Positions 11,411-24,544 are shown, numbered from the stretch's first letter. The stretch: 64,000 bases of DNA from Hemileia vastatrix (GCA_030280995.1 JASXTE010000005.1:33865501-33929500); one strand, 5' to 3'. Numbers and translations are program-made. Notes: generated from the letters alone by a model not told the origin.

Positions 11411-13884
11411 AAGACTGTTTAAGAATTTATTTTAAATTTACTTTTACCATTCATTCCAATTGTAAAGTTATGTTTTTCAGGGTCTAATTTCACACCAAAC
11501 TTTGTAAGAATACCATTAACAATGACAAAAAAGCTTTTAAAATTGGTATTATCCATTACTACAAAGTCACAAGTCACTCTAACATATCCAGAAAACAGTA
11601 GCTTTGTATTCACCAATGATGTATATTACTAATCCAAAACATCTCTAATTTTTACTATGAAAGGTTTAAAGCTTTTAATTACAATAACTCTCAACTTTAT
11701 ATAATTTATATGCAGAAACAACAGAGCCAGAAGCCCCTGTATCTAATACTGTATTTACAGTTTCTCCAGAAATTATTTCTAGAACCATAATAGGTGTCTT
11801 TCTTAAGTTATCAGCTTCTAAATCCTTAACAATTTTAGAATCTTCAAAATTAATTAATGATACATTTGAGTCCATACTTAATAATGTATTTTCAAAGATG
11901 GAAAAAACATCTTACAACATACAGAACTCATTTTAATCACTATATGAGATATTACTATCACAATCACTTGAATATTTACTTTTTTCTGTTTCATTTTAAG
12001 ATTCTTGCTAATTTTCAACAATATTTATATTTTTCTCACATTTGTGACTTTAACCCAAGTATTGTTACACTTATAAAAAGTATTTGTCTCATTCTTTTTA
12101 GGTACTGCAGGTGCAGTAGGTTTTTTCTGCTTTTCCTGAAGTGGTTTTAAATTCTGATTTTTCACATGTTCATTTTTTGTTTATAAGTGGTGTACTTTGC
12201 TTCATACTTATGGTTTAATAGTATATCACTACAAATATTAATAAATTCAGAGTATTCCTTAACCAATATTGTTCTAGCTACAACAATTTCTCTGAAAGAT
12301 ATAGGTAATATATATGTTATTTTATCTTTCCAAAACTTATAATACATATTTGGCTCAATGGCTTATAATATTTTATTAAAATTCATTAAAAGTACGATAG
12401 GTTTGTCACAATTTAATAGATTATTCCTTGTTTTCTCATATAATCTTTGCTTAGTTAGTCTAAATTTCGAACCTCCAGTTTTTTTTTCAATTAAATGTTT
12501 CCATTCAGCCCAATGGTAATCTTTACCCTCACTTAATACACCTTCAAAACATAATAAAGTAACATTATTTAATCATGAAATTAGTTTTTATGATATTTCT
12601 TCATCTGGTAACTTATATGAGAGTTTTAAATTGTCAATTATTTGAATAAAATGTTACCAATCAGAGCTGGCTTCCCCATCATAAGTTGGGTACTGGTCAA
12701 TTTTTGGCCAATTCTTCTGATTAGATTTAATCTCACTAATCCTGGGAAAATTCAATAACTCATTTAATTTAGATAAATGGTCTTGTATTTCCTCTTGTAC
12801 TGATTTTTGACTCACATGATTCTTTTATATTTGAAACTTCAACCAGATGTTTGTATTTTTGGTGGAAATGGGAATGATTGAGTTTCATTTTTGCAAATGA
12901 ATGGATTATTATTATACTGTGTATACTTATGATTATCTCGATTCATTAGTAGTTTGGAAGTTTAAATCTCAAACTTAGTGAATCTTTGTAAAAAATCAGA
13001 GACAGTTTAATTTTTTGTGCAAAAAATAATTTTGTTTATATTCATATTATAATTAATGTGCTTCATACAGTTTTTCTAACTCACAGAATTTGTTTGAAAT
13101 GTCATTATATTTATTACTTAATGAATAATATTTAAGAGTTAGAGTGAAGTTTTTTTTCCCTAATTCTTTATTTCTTGTTTCCAGTTGAAAATTATTTAAT
13201 GTTAAGGACAAAACTGATTCACTTGTGAGCATAATTTCCTGTTCCTCACACTCAGTCATTCTATTCCATAATTCTGAAACAATTTTATGGAAAGTTAGTT
13301 TTTTTTAAAATACTCAACATCTTCCTTCTCACATTATTCACTATTTTGTGAAGCTCTCAACTAATTGATAAGTGGTGGAAACTGAGGGTTAACTGCATTA
13401 TCATTGTAAATAGTACTATTGTTATTGACAAAAGATAAATTAGGTTTATCTACATAAAAACCCAATTTTCTCAAGTCTTCCTCAATCTATTAGACAAATT
13501 TCACATCAATTAGACTACCTGCATTGTAATAATCAGTATTATCTGTAATCTTATAAGGAAATATACTTATTAAGGGATAGGAGAAATCCCTGGTTTTTGG
13601 TGTTTTTATTTTGGCTTTTAAGGGTGATTTGAAGGGTTTTGATGAGGGGATAGATCCCTGTTGCAGTTGTGACTGGCCCACTGTTGGTGAAACCAATCTT
13701 ATCTCCATTTCTCCACCAAGATCTTCTCCTGGGAACAAATTAATCCTCCTTGGTTATGAGGTGGCTGGTTTAGCTGTACTTCCTTAAGCTATGACAGAGT
13801 TTGTTTTTGATGCTGGGATACTATCCAGAAGTTGTTTTCCACCTTTTCCACCTCTTTTATGATGGAAGACTTTGATTCCTCCAG
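11411..13884 (-). pseudogene. Retro-A gag-protease, 3' portion (split by a nested insertion)
   Basis: This is a degenerate coding region on the minus strand. Near 11.72-11.78 kb it encodes NTVLDTGASGSVVSAYKLY, an aspartic-protease active-site motif (DTGA). Near 13.05-13.26 kb it encodes the gag segment MTECEEQEIMLTSES, homologous to MTECEEQEIKLTSET in the plus-strand copy at 46.05-46.5 kb. Only about 2.5 kb separate the gag break from the 3' LTR, and I see no reverse transcriptase or integrase, so the element looks like a gag-protease-only, non-autonomous retroelement. The coding sequence breaks at CTGGA (13880-13884), where a solo LTR is inserted, and resumes at 43312. Confidence 0.7.
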
Positions 13885-14480
13885 TGTCACGCCCATGTGA
13901 CACTCAAAGCAAAAGTATCTCAATTACACCACTATTCAAGTGTAACTCCTAGTGATACACAAGAAGGTATCTTGGAACAATTAAATTCTATTGTGTTCTC
14001 AAATTATTCGCTTTATTCAAACTTTTAAAATTATCTTAAAAAATAAATACACTTACACTTTTCAAATTTAAGCAATGTATGTACAGTCTAGCACTGAGGA
14101 TAAGGTAATCTTTAAAAGGGGTAATTGTGGGTCTGAGGTTAAATTAGGAGGTCTGTGATAGAAGGAACAGGATAGAAGGGATATAACATTAGATAATTGA
14201 TGGGAATTCAAGTGGATTAAATGAGTCTGTGGGTATATGGTGGCTAGGTATTTAATGGGTCATTGCAAGGAGGGATAGGATATTTAAAGGGGGTTAGTTT
14301 GGCTCAACTTTCTCTAGAATTATATTATAAAATATATTTGTGATAGTAGTCATATTCTTATTAGTTTATTATTATAATTGTCCTTTTCTCTCTTAATAAT
14401 CAATCTTATTAAATCCTAAATACTTAAATCTTCCCTTTAATTATTAAGTTGCAACCTTTTGTGAGATTTACCATAATAGT
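13885..14480. repeat. Left part of solo LTR X, split by the giant CACTA element
   Basis: It starts TGTCACGCCCATGTGACA directly after TCCAG (13880-13884). The matching right part ends GGTGACA at 43311 and is followed by TCCAG (43312-43316), so TG..CA ends plus a 5-bp duplication mark it as a solo LTR of about 785 bp. It is interrupted at 14480/43120 by the 28.6-kb transposon, whose AGT duplication lies in it. No coding sequence is seen. Confidence 0.8.
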
Positions 14481-14520
14481 CACCACAGAAAATTTGGGGG
14501 GGTATTGCTAGCAATACCCC
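14481..14520. repeat. Left terminal inverted repeat of the giant CACTA element
   Basis: It begins CACCACAGAAAATTT, then GGGGGGG, then TATTGCTAGCAATACCCC. Together with the preceding Gs the last part forms a 22-bp perfect palindrome. It differs from the right TIR only at positions 13-14. Confidence 0.9.
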
Positions 14521-15480
14521 TCATTTAAAAATGTTGGGAAGTGGTTGGAAAGCTGTTGGAAGGCTGTTGGGAGTTCATTGTGAAACCAGATTTAAGTTAA
14601 TTGGACAAAGATTTGGTAATCAGTTAGACCTAGGTTCAACCAAACTCAATCACAGGTTTCTTGGAGCTTGGTGATTACTTTGATTTTGAGCTGAGCACAG
14701 ATTGAGCAAAGCTTGAACATATCACTTAACATATCATAATATTCACTTTCCCATCTTGTGGAAAGCAAAATTTGATATTCGTTCTAAGAATATCTACATA
14801 TATTTTCTTGCCAAGTTGGTAACAGAAGGTTAAACTGTAGTATCTCAATTATTACACTAGACTACATAGATATTTGATAAAACATACAATTCAAATCAAT
14901 TTTAATATTATTGAGATCACCATAAGTGTCTTTCCAAAGACTTACAAAAAGTATGTTAGTATCAAGACATCGTTCTAGGTAGTAGTTTCAATTTGGATTT
15001 TGAACTGACATCTAAAGCATTTTACTATTAGACAGAAACATAAATAAATGTAATAAGAGTGAAATTATTCTATTTTGTGATTATAATGTAACAATAAAGC
15101 ACATTTTTATTGAGAAAATTTTTCTTCCTCCACAAACCAAAATTTACTCTATAGGCTCAAGATTTATTTTTAAGCCATATTATTCATTTCAGTTATCATT
15201 GATTTACTTCCAATATTTATTAAAAAGATAATAATAATACATGTGAAAGAATTATGAGCTTAGCATAGCATATGCTAAAAAGTTATTTTGTCGTTTTATT
15301 CAAAACTGATTCTTCATTTTTTGCTTCAATTCATCTTTTAACAACCACTATCTTCAGATACTATTCTTACTTAATATGTCAAGTCTCAGATGTGTTGGAC
15401 ATTTCTCAATAACAATCGATCAAATTTATATGAATGTAATTTGAAGATTTCAAAACTCACCGACCCCCACGATTTTACAG
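14521..15480. other. Left subterminal region of the giant element; possible first helicase exon
   Basis: The first 60 bases hold a short GGAAGCTGTTGG-like repeat (around 14535-14575). The rest is AT-rich. Conserved helicase coding starts after the TTTTACAG acceptor at 15480, so a first coding exon must lie somewhere here, but I cannot place it. Confidence 0.35.
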
Positions 15481-17805
15481 CAAGGCCATTCGAATGTTCA
15501 TATTTTTGGACTATTTGAAGAAAGAAAACCAACCCTTGTCGGTAATCTTTCTCAAGTGCAGAGTCAGCACATTGGACCACTATTGGGTGACATTGGCTCT
15601 GGATCTCACCATTTAAACCAAAGAAGTGCCTTGAATCCTTTGAAGCCTTTCTATTTTCATGCTTACTTGGTTCCAGTTTTTGGTAATCAGTATCAACTTT
15701 GGGGATGCCTCTTTTCTTCAAGTACACTAATAAGTCTTGCTAAAGAAGCATTTTCTTCTGCACAAATCGATTTATGTCCAATCCTGAACTACGACTCCAC
15801 TATCTTTTTTAATATCCCGCATGTAATTTTTGAAGGCTCTTTCCAAATATCTCAGAGTACTCAAGATTGGAAAGCTGATCAACTTATCCGAGGAATCAAA
15901 ACAGTTCTCAAAACACATCAACTTCAAGCAATAAATTTTATGATTGACAATGAAAGAATGTTAAAGGAAAAGTTGGATATCATGTGGAGGCACCAGGACA
16001 ACAATTGGCTTAGAACTGGATTCGATGACTATAAAGATCAGTTTCCTAACAATCAATTAACGCCTGAAGGAAACGGGTCAATACTTGCTGATGATATGGG
16101 TTTGGGAAAGACACTTTCAACTCTTTCTCTTATAAGTGCAACTCAAGGTGAAGCAAGACAATTCCAGGTATCAGAAAATCAAGAAGGTATTAATCGGAGT
16201 TCAGCCACACTGATTATATGCCCCCTGGCAACACTATCGAATTGGATCAATGAAATAAGTGTGCACTTTGAAGATAATGCGCTTCCTTTCAAGGTTCTTT
16301 ATGGGAAGGATTGTCAAAATACTAATGTCAATGAGCTACAGGACACTGCTATTGTTTTAAGGACCTATGAAATAGCTAGCCCAACGATGTCAAAAAACTC
16401 AAAGCCAAAAAAAGATACCGGTGACTCAAATGCTCTTTTGGTATAGAGTTGTTTTAGATGAAGCTCAGTTAGTGCCCATTTCTATATCTAAAACTTAAAA
16501 CTTAATTTTTATAATCAATTTTTATAAATATTCTTTTAGTTACATTAAAAATCCTTACTCGCAGAGGGCTCAAACAATATTTGACTTGGAATCCCAACAC
16601 CCACTATGCTTGACTGGAACTCCACTTCAGAACAGGCCCACTGACCTTCAAAGTCTCATATTTTTTCTTAGAATCGAAAAGTGGCAAGAAGACTGGTTAT
16701 TGAAGAATTTCCTTTTTCCAGGTTTGCAAAAAGGAAAGGCTAATTCTATTAAATCAATCAATCACTTAATGAAAGTCATAAGCCTACGTAGAACAAAGGA
16801 TGCAATTTTGTCTCTTCGAAAAAAGATTCAAAGGGGGATATTGGTTCAATTAGCAGAGCCATGGAGGTCTAAACTTGATGTGCTTCAAGAAGGATTCACT
16901 GAGCGATATGGGCCCTCCAGAAGCACTGACTTCCCTTGGGACTCATCTGAGTTTCTAAGAGAGCTGATGATTTTAAGAAAATTCTGCAACCATCCAATCT
17001 ACAAAAATCTGGATGAAACTCCAACTTTTGATTTCACCTGGCAGCATTCCACAAAGATTTGTCATCTTATAGGCCACTTAAAAAACTTTTTGTCTGGTGA
17101 AAGGGATATAAATTTTCCAAAAGCTGTTATATTCTCCAACTTTGCAGACTTTTTGCAGATGTAAGTGATTCTATAATGAATTGTTTTACAAAATTGTGTT
17201 GGCTTATTAAAAACAATTTTCTAATATTTCAAAATAGAAAAAAAATGGCTTTAGATGACCACAATATTAGGTATACCCAGCTTACGGGTGAACTCAGCAG
17301 GACAAAGCGAGACAAAAATATGCATGAATTCCATTTTAATAAAAATTGCCAAGTTTTGGTTGGAACGATTCAGGCTGCAGGAGTAGGTATAGATCTCAGG
17401 TGTGCTCAAAATGTATATATAATGGTGAGATCAATGTCTTTTATTTCATATTAAGAACAAAAATATTAAATTTTTTATATGTTCAATGTTGAAATAGGAG
17501 CCAAATTGGAATCCAGCTGTTGAGCAACAGGCTGTTGATCAGCTGTATAGAATGGGGCAGCAAAATGAAGTAAATGTTTTGAATTATTTTGTAAAAGGAA
17601 GTATAGAATTCAGCATGTATAAGATTCAAAGGAAAAAAATGGAGCTAACAATGTAAGCCAAATTTCATTTCTATAAATTTTAATGATAATAGTAATCATT
17701 AAAATTATGTTTTTGTTTTCAAGGCTAAGTGTCCCAAACAGTGGAAATGAGGAGTATGAGTGTGCAAACCTATTATTAAGGGAGTTTGTCAATCACTCAC
17801 ATTAG
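15481..17805 (+). pseudogene. SNF2-family (Rad5/Rad16-like) DNA-dependent ATPase, one frameshift
   Basis: Helicase motifs occur in order: DDMGLGKT (motif I, about 16092), LIICPLATLSNW (Ia), VVLDEAHYIKN (II, formed across the 16468-16539 intron), LTGTPLQN (III), QAAGVGIDL (V) and EQQAVDQLYRMGQ (VI). Visible exons are 15481-16467, 16540-17160, 17238-17424, 17498-17652 and 17724-17805. Introns are 71-77 nt and phase-consistent. The frame shifts by one base at about 16430-16439, just before FWYRVVLDEAH, and would truncate the protein before motif II, so this copy is probably non-functional unless the shift is a sequencing error. The N-terminal exon is not found. Family role: ATP-driven remodelling or translocation on DNA. 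It ends tail-to-tail with gene A, overlapping by 17 bp. Confidence 0.8.
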
Positions 17806-18910
17806 AGGAAGAAAGAATTTCAAGGAGAGCAGGTAAATTTATGGGATTTTGAGGATTTAAAAGTCTGAGTTGTTGAGGATTTAGAGATGCAAGATATAAG
17901 GGAGAATAACAGTCATTTGGCAAACCCCGGGGGACATGAGAAGGATTAAGGTTAGGGGATAATGTTGAAACCAAACTGATTCTTTTGTACAAGGCCAAGT
18001 CCTTTAGCACACTTCCAGAGTAGGTTGAATTATCTCGAATATCAAAGTGTTGTTGGTCAAGATATTGTGCAACTTTAGAAAAATCTTCAGACCTCCATTG
18101 CATTAAGATACGTCTTAACGATCCATCATTATCAATTTCGGTGTCTGAACAACACTTGATGTTTGTGAAAAGGTTGTGATAAGTTTCACAATGTGGAAGT
18201 TGTTTAAGAAGTTTAGTTCGGTTAACTGAATTCTAAGAATCTTTGTTATTTGAAATAAAGGTCATAAATAAAAACGGTTGAAAAAAAAGGGATTTTCATA
18301 CTTTTTTTTTTATTCTATATTTATGCTTTCTCACTTTGATTATTTCTTGAGAGCTATGAGAATCCTTCCCAAGTCTTAATCTATCAGCATGACCTAAAAA
18401 CAAACGGTGAAGAACTCCTATTTGATTTGAGAAGCTAATTTGAGTTGAGTCAATTGGATATGCAATCAAATTATTGGTTTTTAAGGCATTGTCCCAGTGT
18501 TTAATGAGAATATTTACCAAGACCTGGTTCCATTTGTCAAACCAATCTAGGTTCCAAGCGAAAGTTGATCCTGGGAAACCACACATGCGAAGGTGCTCAA
18601 TAAAAGATTCACGGAAAATTGGTGGAAACTTTTCCGAAACCGCTGAATTTGATTCTGGATGAGGTAGTTCAAAGGCAATGTTGCAAGAATTCATGTCGAA
18701 TGATGAAAATCTGTCTAATTGCTCTTCAGTAGGGTTTTGTTTCCATCCATTTGATTCTGGTGACATATCCAAAAGTGAACGACAAAAATTGTGTATAGAT
18801 CTACAAAAGTGAGAATTGAATGGAGGCAAAGTCTCATTAAAAATTCTATTAAGTGTTCTTGTGTTTGTGGGCAGGTTTCCATGAGGAAAGTAAGAGCTAC
18901 TAGGGTTCAT
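17789..18910 (-). CDS. Gene A: uncharacterised protein, paralogue of gene B
   Basis: I do not recognise a domain. The exons are 18910-18302 and 18232-17789 with a 69-nt intron, giving 350 residues with no lesion. It resembles gene B in three stretches: FAWNLDWFDKWNQVL against B's FVFDWTCHDFSESTWNQVM, the intron-flanking KYRIKKK against RYRTK, and HVPRGLPNDCYSPLYLASL against NVPKYLPKNCYSATFLQGL near the C-terminus. The intron sits at the same place in both proteins. Gene A lacks the Pro-rich N-terminus of gene B. Its location within the transposon and the retained open frame suggest a function in the element's life cycle, for example an accessory DNA-binding protein, but this is inference. Confidence 0.65.
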
Positions 18911-18981
18911 AAATAATTAGATTAAGAAAGTGTTCAATTAAATTAAACAAAGAGGAAGGATAAATTGTTGAGCTCCAAAAC

Positions 18982-20158
18982 TGTCAGCCTAAATATCCTT
19001 AGGACTGAGTATTTCTTATGCTTAAAATAAGATAACCTTAACTAGATTAAGCTTATATCTTAAAAATAAGGTTAAAATAATAATATATATTATTTTATTA
19101 TATATATATATAATTATTATTCTATTATATAATTTATAATAGTTTAAATAGCTTATCCATGGCCTAATAATACTTATTAAGGTGTTAATGGAGTCATAAT
19201 ATACTTATCTTAAGTGATATGAAGTAATTATTGACATACATAAGCTTATATGTATACATAAATCTCATATTCAGTGAAATATGCAGTATATTATGTATAT
19301 TTAGGTATATAAGTGGGTTTTAGCCCCTTAATAGCCTATAAACTTTGTTTTTCTGCTTATTTTAGGTCATATGGAAGAAATCAGTGGACTCACAACGCCT
19401 ACAGAAGCATAGACACCTATATCAGGCGCATACACCCAGTTTGGACAACTAAAATTACTTCCTTGGATGGTTATTCCCGGATTTATGGGTTGGAAAGATG
19501 TTTTTGGGTTAATGTGGATGCTTGGGGATGTTATTGGGGGCTTGGACATTTTATTTGTTTCCTTTATATGCATTTAGTTTCATTAAATCTCTTTTTGATC
19601 CTTTATTTTACCTGTTTCTTTATGGTATCCGCTTTTATCTGGGATTTCCATTTATGGTATGACTCTGTGTTATTATTAATAGTGATGGAGGGTCCTTACT
19701 GGAGGTCTGGGTGTTGAAACTGCTTGAAGTGGACGCCATGGGGAGTTGATGGGCCCTCACAGTGCTGTAATTGCCGGGGATAGCAGTGACATCATCTGGA
19801 TTGAAGGTCTGTGCACTCCAGTGGATTTGGGTATAAGTAAGGAGGGATTTTGACGGTTTATTATCATCATTCAATTACTACACTTCAAACAAACACTACA
19901 CTACAATTATTAACATTCAGAAATATATTATAAAGCCCTTATAAATTGATATTATCTTTATAAAAGCTATAACTATATTTTATTCTTCTATTTTCCACCA
20001 CTAGCACGCATTTAAATCCAAGTATTGTGAGTTTAATTTGAGTATAACTATTCTATTAGTCTTCCCCTGAGGTTTAATCACTAAATCATTTATTAATAAG
20101 TAGTAGGACCATAAAATAACACTATTATATCATACTTATATACTAGACTGTACTGACA
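18982..20158. mobile_element. Solo LTR of the Retro-A family
   Basis: It runs from TGTCAGCCTAAATATCC to TGTACTGACA with perfect TGTCAG/CTGACA ends and a 5-bp target duplication AAAAC at 18977-18981 and 20159-20163. It is collinear with the LTR at 10216-11410. No internal coding sequence remains. It inserted between gene A and tnp2 after the giant element had formed. Confidence 0.9.
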
Positions 20159-20163
20159 AAAAC

Positions 20164-21166
20164 TTTATGATCAAAGTTGATTTAAAGAGAAATATCACAA
20201 AAATTAAGAATAAGAAATATTTCGACTTTATGGAATTATAATATGCATAAATTATATTTTTATATGCAACTTGAACTCAAAAGGAATGGTATAAAATAAA
20301 GAGAATGATTATGTGATAAAAGCAGACTCATTTAAGAAACGGATTTTTTTTTCTTTTCAAAAAATTCTTCCACAAAAATAATTTGTTAAATGTGAGGCTA
20401 TGTTCATTTTTTGATTACCAAAAAATTATTTTTGGTCAAATATGATAGTAATACATATTCTATTGAGTAATTTTTTTCAACCTGAATAAATAGACTAGAG
20501 TGTCACTTCATCACATTTATGTATGAAAAGTTATACAAGGTTTCAGCTTTTAGGTAATTCTTTAAGGTTTACACTTTTGTAGCATCTATTATTTGAGTAT
20601 TTTTGATTTTTTCTTTATAGAAAATTCTACCTAGTACAGACAAATTTTCAAATTGAAAGAAATATGTTTGTGATTGTTTTTTACAAAATATTAAACTTAT
20701 TTTTGGGTTTAACTTTTATTTTTGGGGTAATTTTTTAAAAATTATGTTAAAAATATGGATTACTTTTCTTATAGTCCATAACTAAGAATTTTTATCAAAA
20801 TCAAATAATTATAGGGTAGTTAGATATAACTCAGAAGGAATTTGATAGCAAAATAATTAAGATGCTTGTGCGTACAACAGAATTTTTTCTATGATAGAAA
20901 ATATTCTGATAAACATGCATGCATTGTTGTACAAATGCAGAGAGTATACAGAATACAAATAAAGTAGACTGCATAACTTTAAATTAATATATAATTTATC
21001 CGATTAAAAATTAAACATTTAAACTTAAATAATTTCAACACATATTCCATCATATTCTTTTGATAAAAAAATGTAGCTTATATTAGCTAGTGCCTTTCAA
21101 AAAAAGGAATACCTTCAATCGGTAACTTCGAATAGCTAACTTATTCCTACAATTATCACAATTAAA
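20164..21166. other. AT-rich spacer upstream of tnp2
   Basis: I see no gene. It would hold the tnp2 promoter if the ATG at 21167 is the start. Confidence 0.4.
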
Positions 21167-24100
21167 ATGCCTCCATTTTTTCATGTATGTCAATGTCAAG
21201 ATCTTGGATGTGTCAATAGAAAGTATCAAACTTCTTCTGGGTCCTTTGAAGTTGGTATGGCTTTCAAAAGCTCTAATTCTTATGCAAAACACCAAGAGGA
21301 AAGAAATAGGAAGGCCCAGATGGTTATTTCTTCCAACAATCCACTTAACATTGGAAGTTCCCGCTCCACAGAAACAATAAGCTGTATATCTATAGTTCAA
21401 TGTGAGAATTAAAGTCTTTATGATGTTTCAATGATTTATTACATAGGGGCAGTTGCTATTGGGGGCAGAAGTATCTTCAACAGTCTCTAGAAACTCAAAT
21501 CTTGGGGAACGGTATAGCCAAATAATTATGTGGCAGGCAGCAAAGCTTTCTCTTATTCATCATTTGAGCAAAGAAGGTTGTACTCAATTTTTGGATGAAG
21601 AAATTAAGAAGCTCAAACTTCTAGGTGATAGTGGAATACTGGATTCTGATAGCATTGTCCGCCTGGTCCCACGCTCGATAGATACAGTTTTTAGTCGATT
21701 AAAGCTCAATCAATCATTTTTCACTAAAACATGCTGTCCTAAATGCTTTGCTCTTTATGAGTATAACTCTGAATCTCAACCATCTATACTATGTTGCAAT
21801 CAACCGTTTCTTTCATAATCAAAGCGCTATTTAAAAATGTTTGGAGCAGGAAAAATTGCAGTTAAATGTGATGAAAGGCTGTATTTGATGGAGGAACATC
21901 AAGAACATGTAAAATACTTATCTCTTAAAACATTTCATCACCATTCTTTTATTGACTGGCTTAAGGAAAAGATCAAACTGTTCAAATTTGAGCTTCTGAT
22001 TGAGAAGAAAACCCCTGTGGCAGAACGTGTAGAGTGTGATTTGATGAAGGATGTTTGTGATGGTTCAATTTGGAAAAACTTTCCCATAACCACTCCAGCT
22101 CTTGATAGCAATGATGATGAATATACAATAACTTCAGGCAACTTAATGTTTACTTTATATGTCGACTGGTTTAGGCCTGGTGGCAATAGGATTGGAGGTC
22201 ATCAGAAGTCTGTAGGCAATATTATGATGGTGTGTATGAACCTACCTCAAGAAGATAGATACAAAATGGAAAATCTTTTTTTGTATTCTATTATACCCGG
22301 ACCAACAGAACCCACAAGTGAACAGCTTAATCACCTTCTAAAACCACTGGTTAATGATCTACAAACTCTATGGGATGGTATATTGATTGAAAAGACACAT
22401 CTTTATCCACGAGGCCGGAAATTAAGAGTTGCATTGTTCTCTTTGATAGGTGACATTCCTGCAATACAAAAATTGGCTGGCTTTTCGAGTCACTCTGCAA
22501 AAATGTTCTGCTCTTTCTGTAATATCTCTAAAAATGAAATTAGTGAAAAGAATGTGGGAAATTTTTCATTACGGAATCATGAGGATCATATGTGCTGGGA
22601 AACAAAGTGGAAAAATTCTAAGTCACATTGGGAGCGTGTATCAATTGTTCAAAATCATGGGGTACAATGGAGTGAGCTGAATAACCTTGAATATTGGAGT
22701 CCAACTGAATATTGCTCAATTGATGTTATGCATTCACATATGCTTGGCAACCTAAAAGATCACAGTCTAAGCTATTTTCAAATCCAAAATGCAGCAAAAG
22801 ATCTAGAAAGAAAGCTGGAAAAGGATAAAAATTGGCATGTAAGAGAAGAAGATGATGATTTCTTTTCTGATACTTCACTGCACAAACATTCAAAAAAATG
22901 TAGAAGTAGCTTAAGCACCACGAATAATGATGATGATGATACAGGACACACGAGACAGCACAAGCGGCAAAGACGTACGAGTTCAAGACAGTCATCAAGT
23001 CATCATGGACTAGATAATGAAGGATTGGGAACAAATCGATCAAGAAGCCAGATTAGGTCATCCAGCTCCAAATTTATTCCTCCATATAGCGATGTGGCCT
23101 CAATACAGTCTCACAGCAGTGACAGTAGGAATTCATTGTATAACTTAAGGCAAAGAAGCATTAGCATATCACAGAGTGAAGGATCTCACTCATCAAATGA
23201 GACAGCTAGAGATGAAGAAAATAAAAGGAAAGGTAAGGAGAAAGAAAATGAAGGTAGTAGTAATCCACGAATCACAGCAGCAGAGCTACAGGTTGTATGG
23301 AAGATGATTGATCAAGTAAGAAGACCTTCCTGGCTAACACGAGTTCCAAAATCAGTAGGATCTAAAAAGGCAGGATCCCTCAAGGCAGCAGAATGGCACA
23401 TGCTGTATACTCTCTACTTCCCTTTGTCACTTATACCCCTTTGGTTTGAAAAATTTAAAGAATCTGAATCTTCAGCTTCCTCAGCTGATAAACCAAGAGA
23501 ATATTATCTTCTCAAGTCACTTGTAACATTATGCTCAATCACCAATTTTTTGACATTAAAAATATACAGACTAATGAGCTTAAAGATCTAGATCAATTTC
23601 TGTTAGAGTATTGTGAGTGCCTTGAAGAGGGTTGGAAGAATATTAATGCAAAGCCAAATCTGCATATCACTCAACATTATCCTGAAATGATAAAGCGTCT
23701 TGGTCCACCATCAGGTACAGCTACTTGGTCTGGAGAGCGGGTGAATCATATATTATCTGAAATTCCAAACAATCACCATCCACGTATGTAATGTTTGTAA
23801 GCAATGATTTAAAAACTCAGCTGTGCTAATTTATTAATATTTACCACAGGAGAGATACCGCTAAAAATGCTCAAACATTGGTATCGGAAGTCTAGGGTAT
23901 TAGATCTTGGTGAAGCTTAAGATAATGATCAATGTGAGACTAAAAAAATCCATATTGATCTTGATAAACAAAACAAATGGATCCATCTAAGTATGGCATT
24001 ATTTACTAAATGGGTAAGGGCACGAATGGGAAAAGAAACTTCAAGACGGGCTTTGACACCATCGGAGAAAAGTGGGGATCGGGTAGTTGAAAATGTAGCA

Positions 24101-24480
24101 AGAATATTGATACATGGAAAGAGGTTTACTAGTTACCATTGACACATTGCTAATTCAACAATTGAATTCTACTATGGAAAAGATAGCCAGTTTGGGCAAA
24201 TTGATGATCTTTTCAGATCAAAGGAAGAGATTGATCAAATATATTTAATAGTAAGTCCTTTCAAAGAGCTCCGTCCAGAAGAAACATCAAAGGATCCCTA
24301 TGAGCTTTTCCCACAAGTGCATTGTTGGTTAGTAAGAGTAGCCAAAGCAACTCAAATTGTGATTAAGAAAGATGCAATAATTGGACATGCAGCTACTGTC
24401 GAGCACAAAAAAGGAATGTTTGGAATCAAAGACGAGGTTGTCACTGCCATTGGACTGCAGACAGTAGTGAGTGAAAAAAT
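21167..24480 (+). pseudogene. tnp2: Tnp2-type (CACTA) transposase, degenerate
   Basis: The Transposase_21/Tnp2 family cleaves and joins CACTA ends. The N-terminal exon has a small Cys/His cluster (HVCQCQDLGC). The core has LYVDWFRPGGNRIGGHQ, then GDIPAIQKLAGFSSHSAK followed by FCSFC (about 22450-22530), then YCSIDVMHSHMLGNLKDH, which are the landmarks of basidiomycete Tnp2 proteins. A low-complexity charged linker (about 22850-23260) interrupts the core. The C-terminal part includes TATWSGERVNHIL and the phase-consistent intron 23784-23849. Lesions: in-frame TAA at 21816, a frameshift at about 23540-23570, TAA at about 23918 and TGA at about 24142. This copy is therefore unlikely to make active transposase. 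The C-terminal end after about 24480 is unclear. It lies inside the CACTA ends, as expected for the element's own transposase. Confidence 0.85.
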
Positions 24481-24544
24481 TAATCAAACTTATTTTCTGT
24501 TGACTAACATCTTTGTGTTAATTTGGGATTGGGGAAATTTGTAG

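Noticed and set aside
15386..15727. Minus-strand open frame of 113 residues overlapping the helicase start
   Set aside because: It is antisense to conserved SNF2 coding sequence (QGHSNVHIFGLFEERKPT...) and shows no domain.
22726..23043. Minus-strand Cys/Leu/Ser-rich open frames in the tnp2 region
   Set aside because: They are antisense to the charged low-complexity linker of tnp2.
21167..24480. KDZ (Kyakuja/Dileera/Zisupton) transposase, because of the TET/JBP neighbour
   Set aside because: The protein landmarks (YVDWF..GN, GDIPAIQKLAGFSSHSAK) and the CAC-starting TIR with 3-bp duplication fit Tnp2/CACTA instead.
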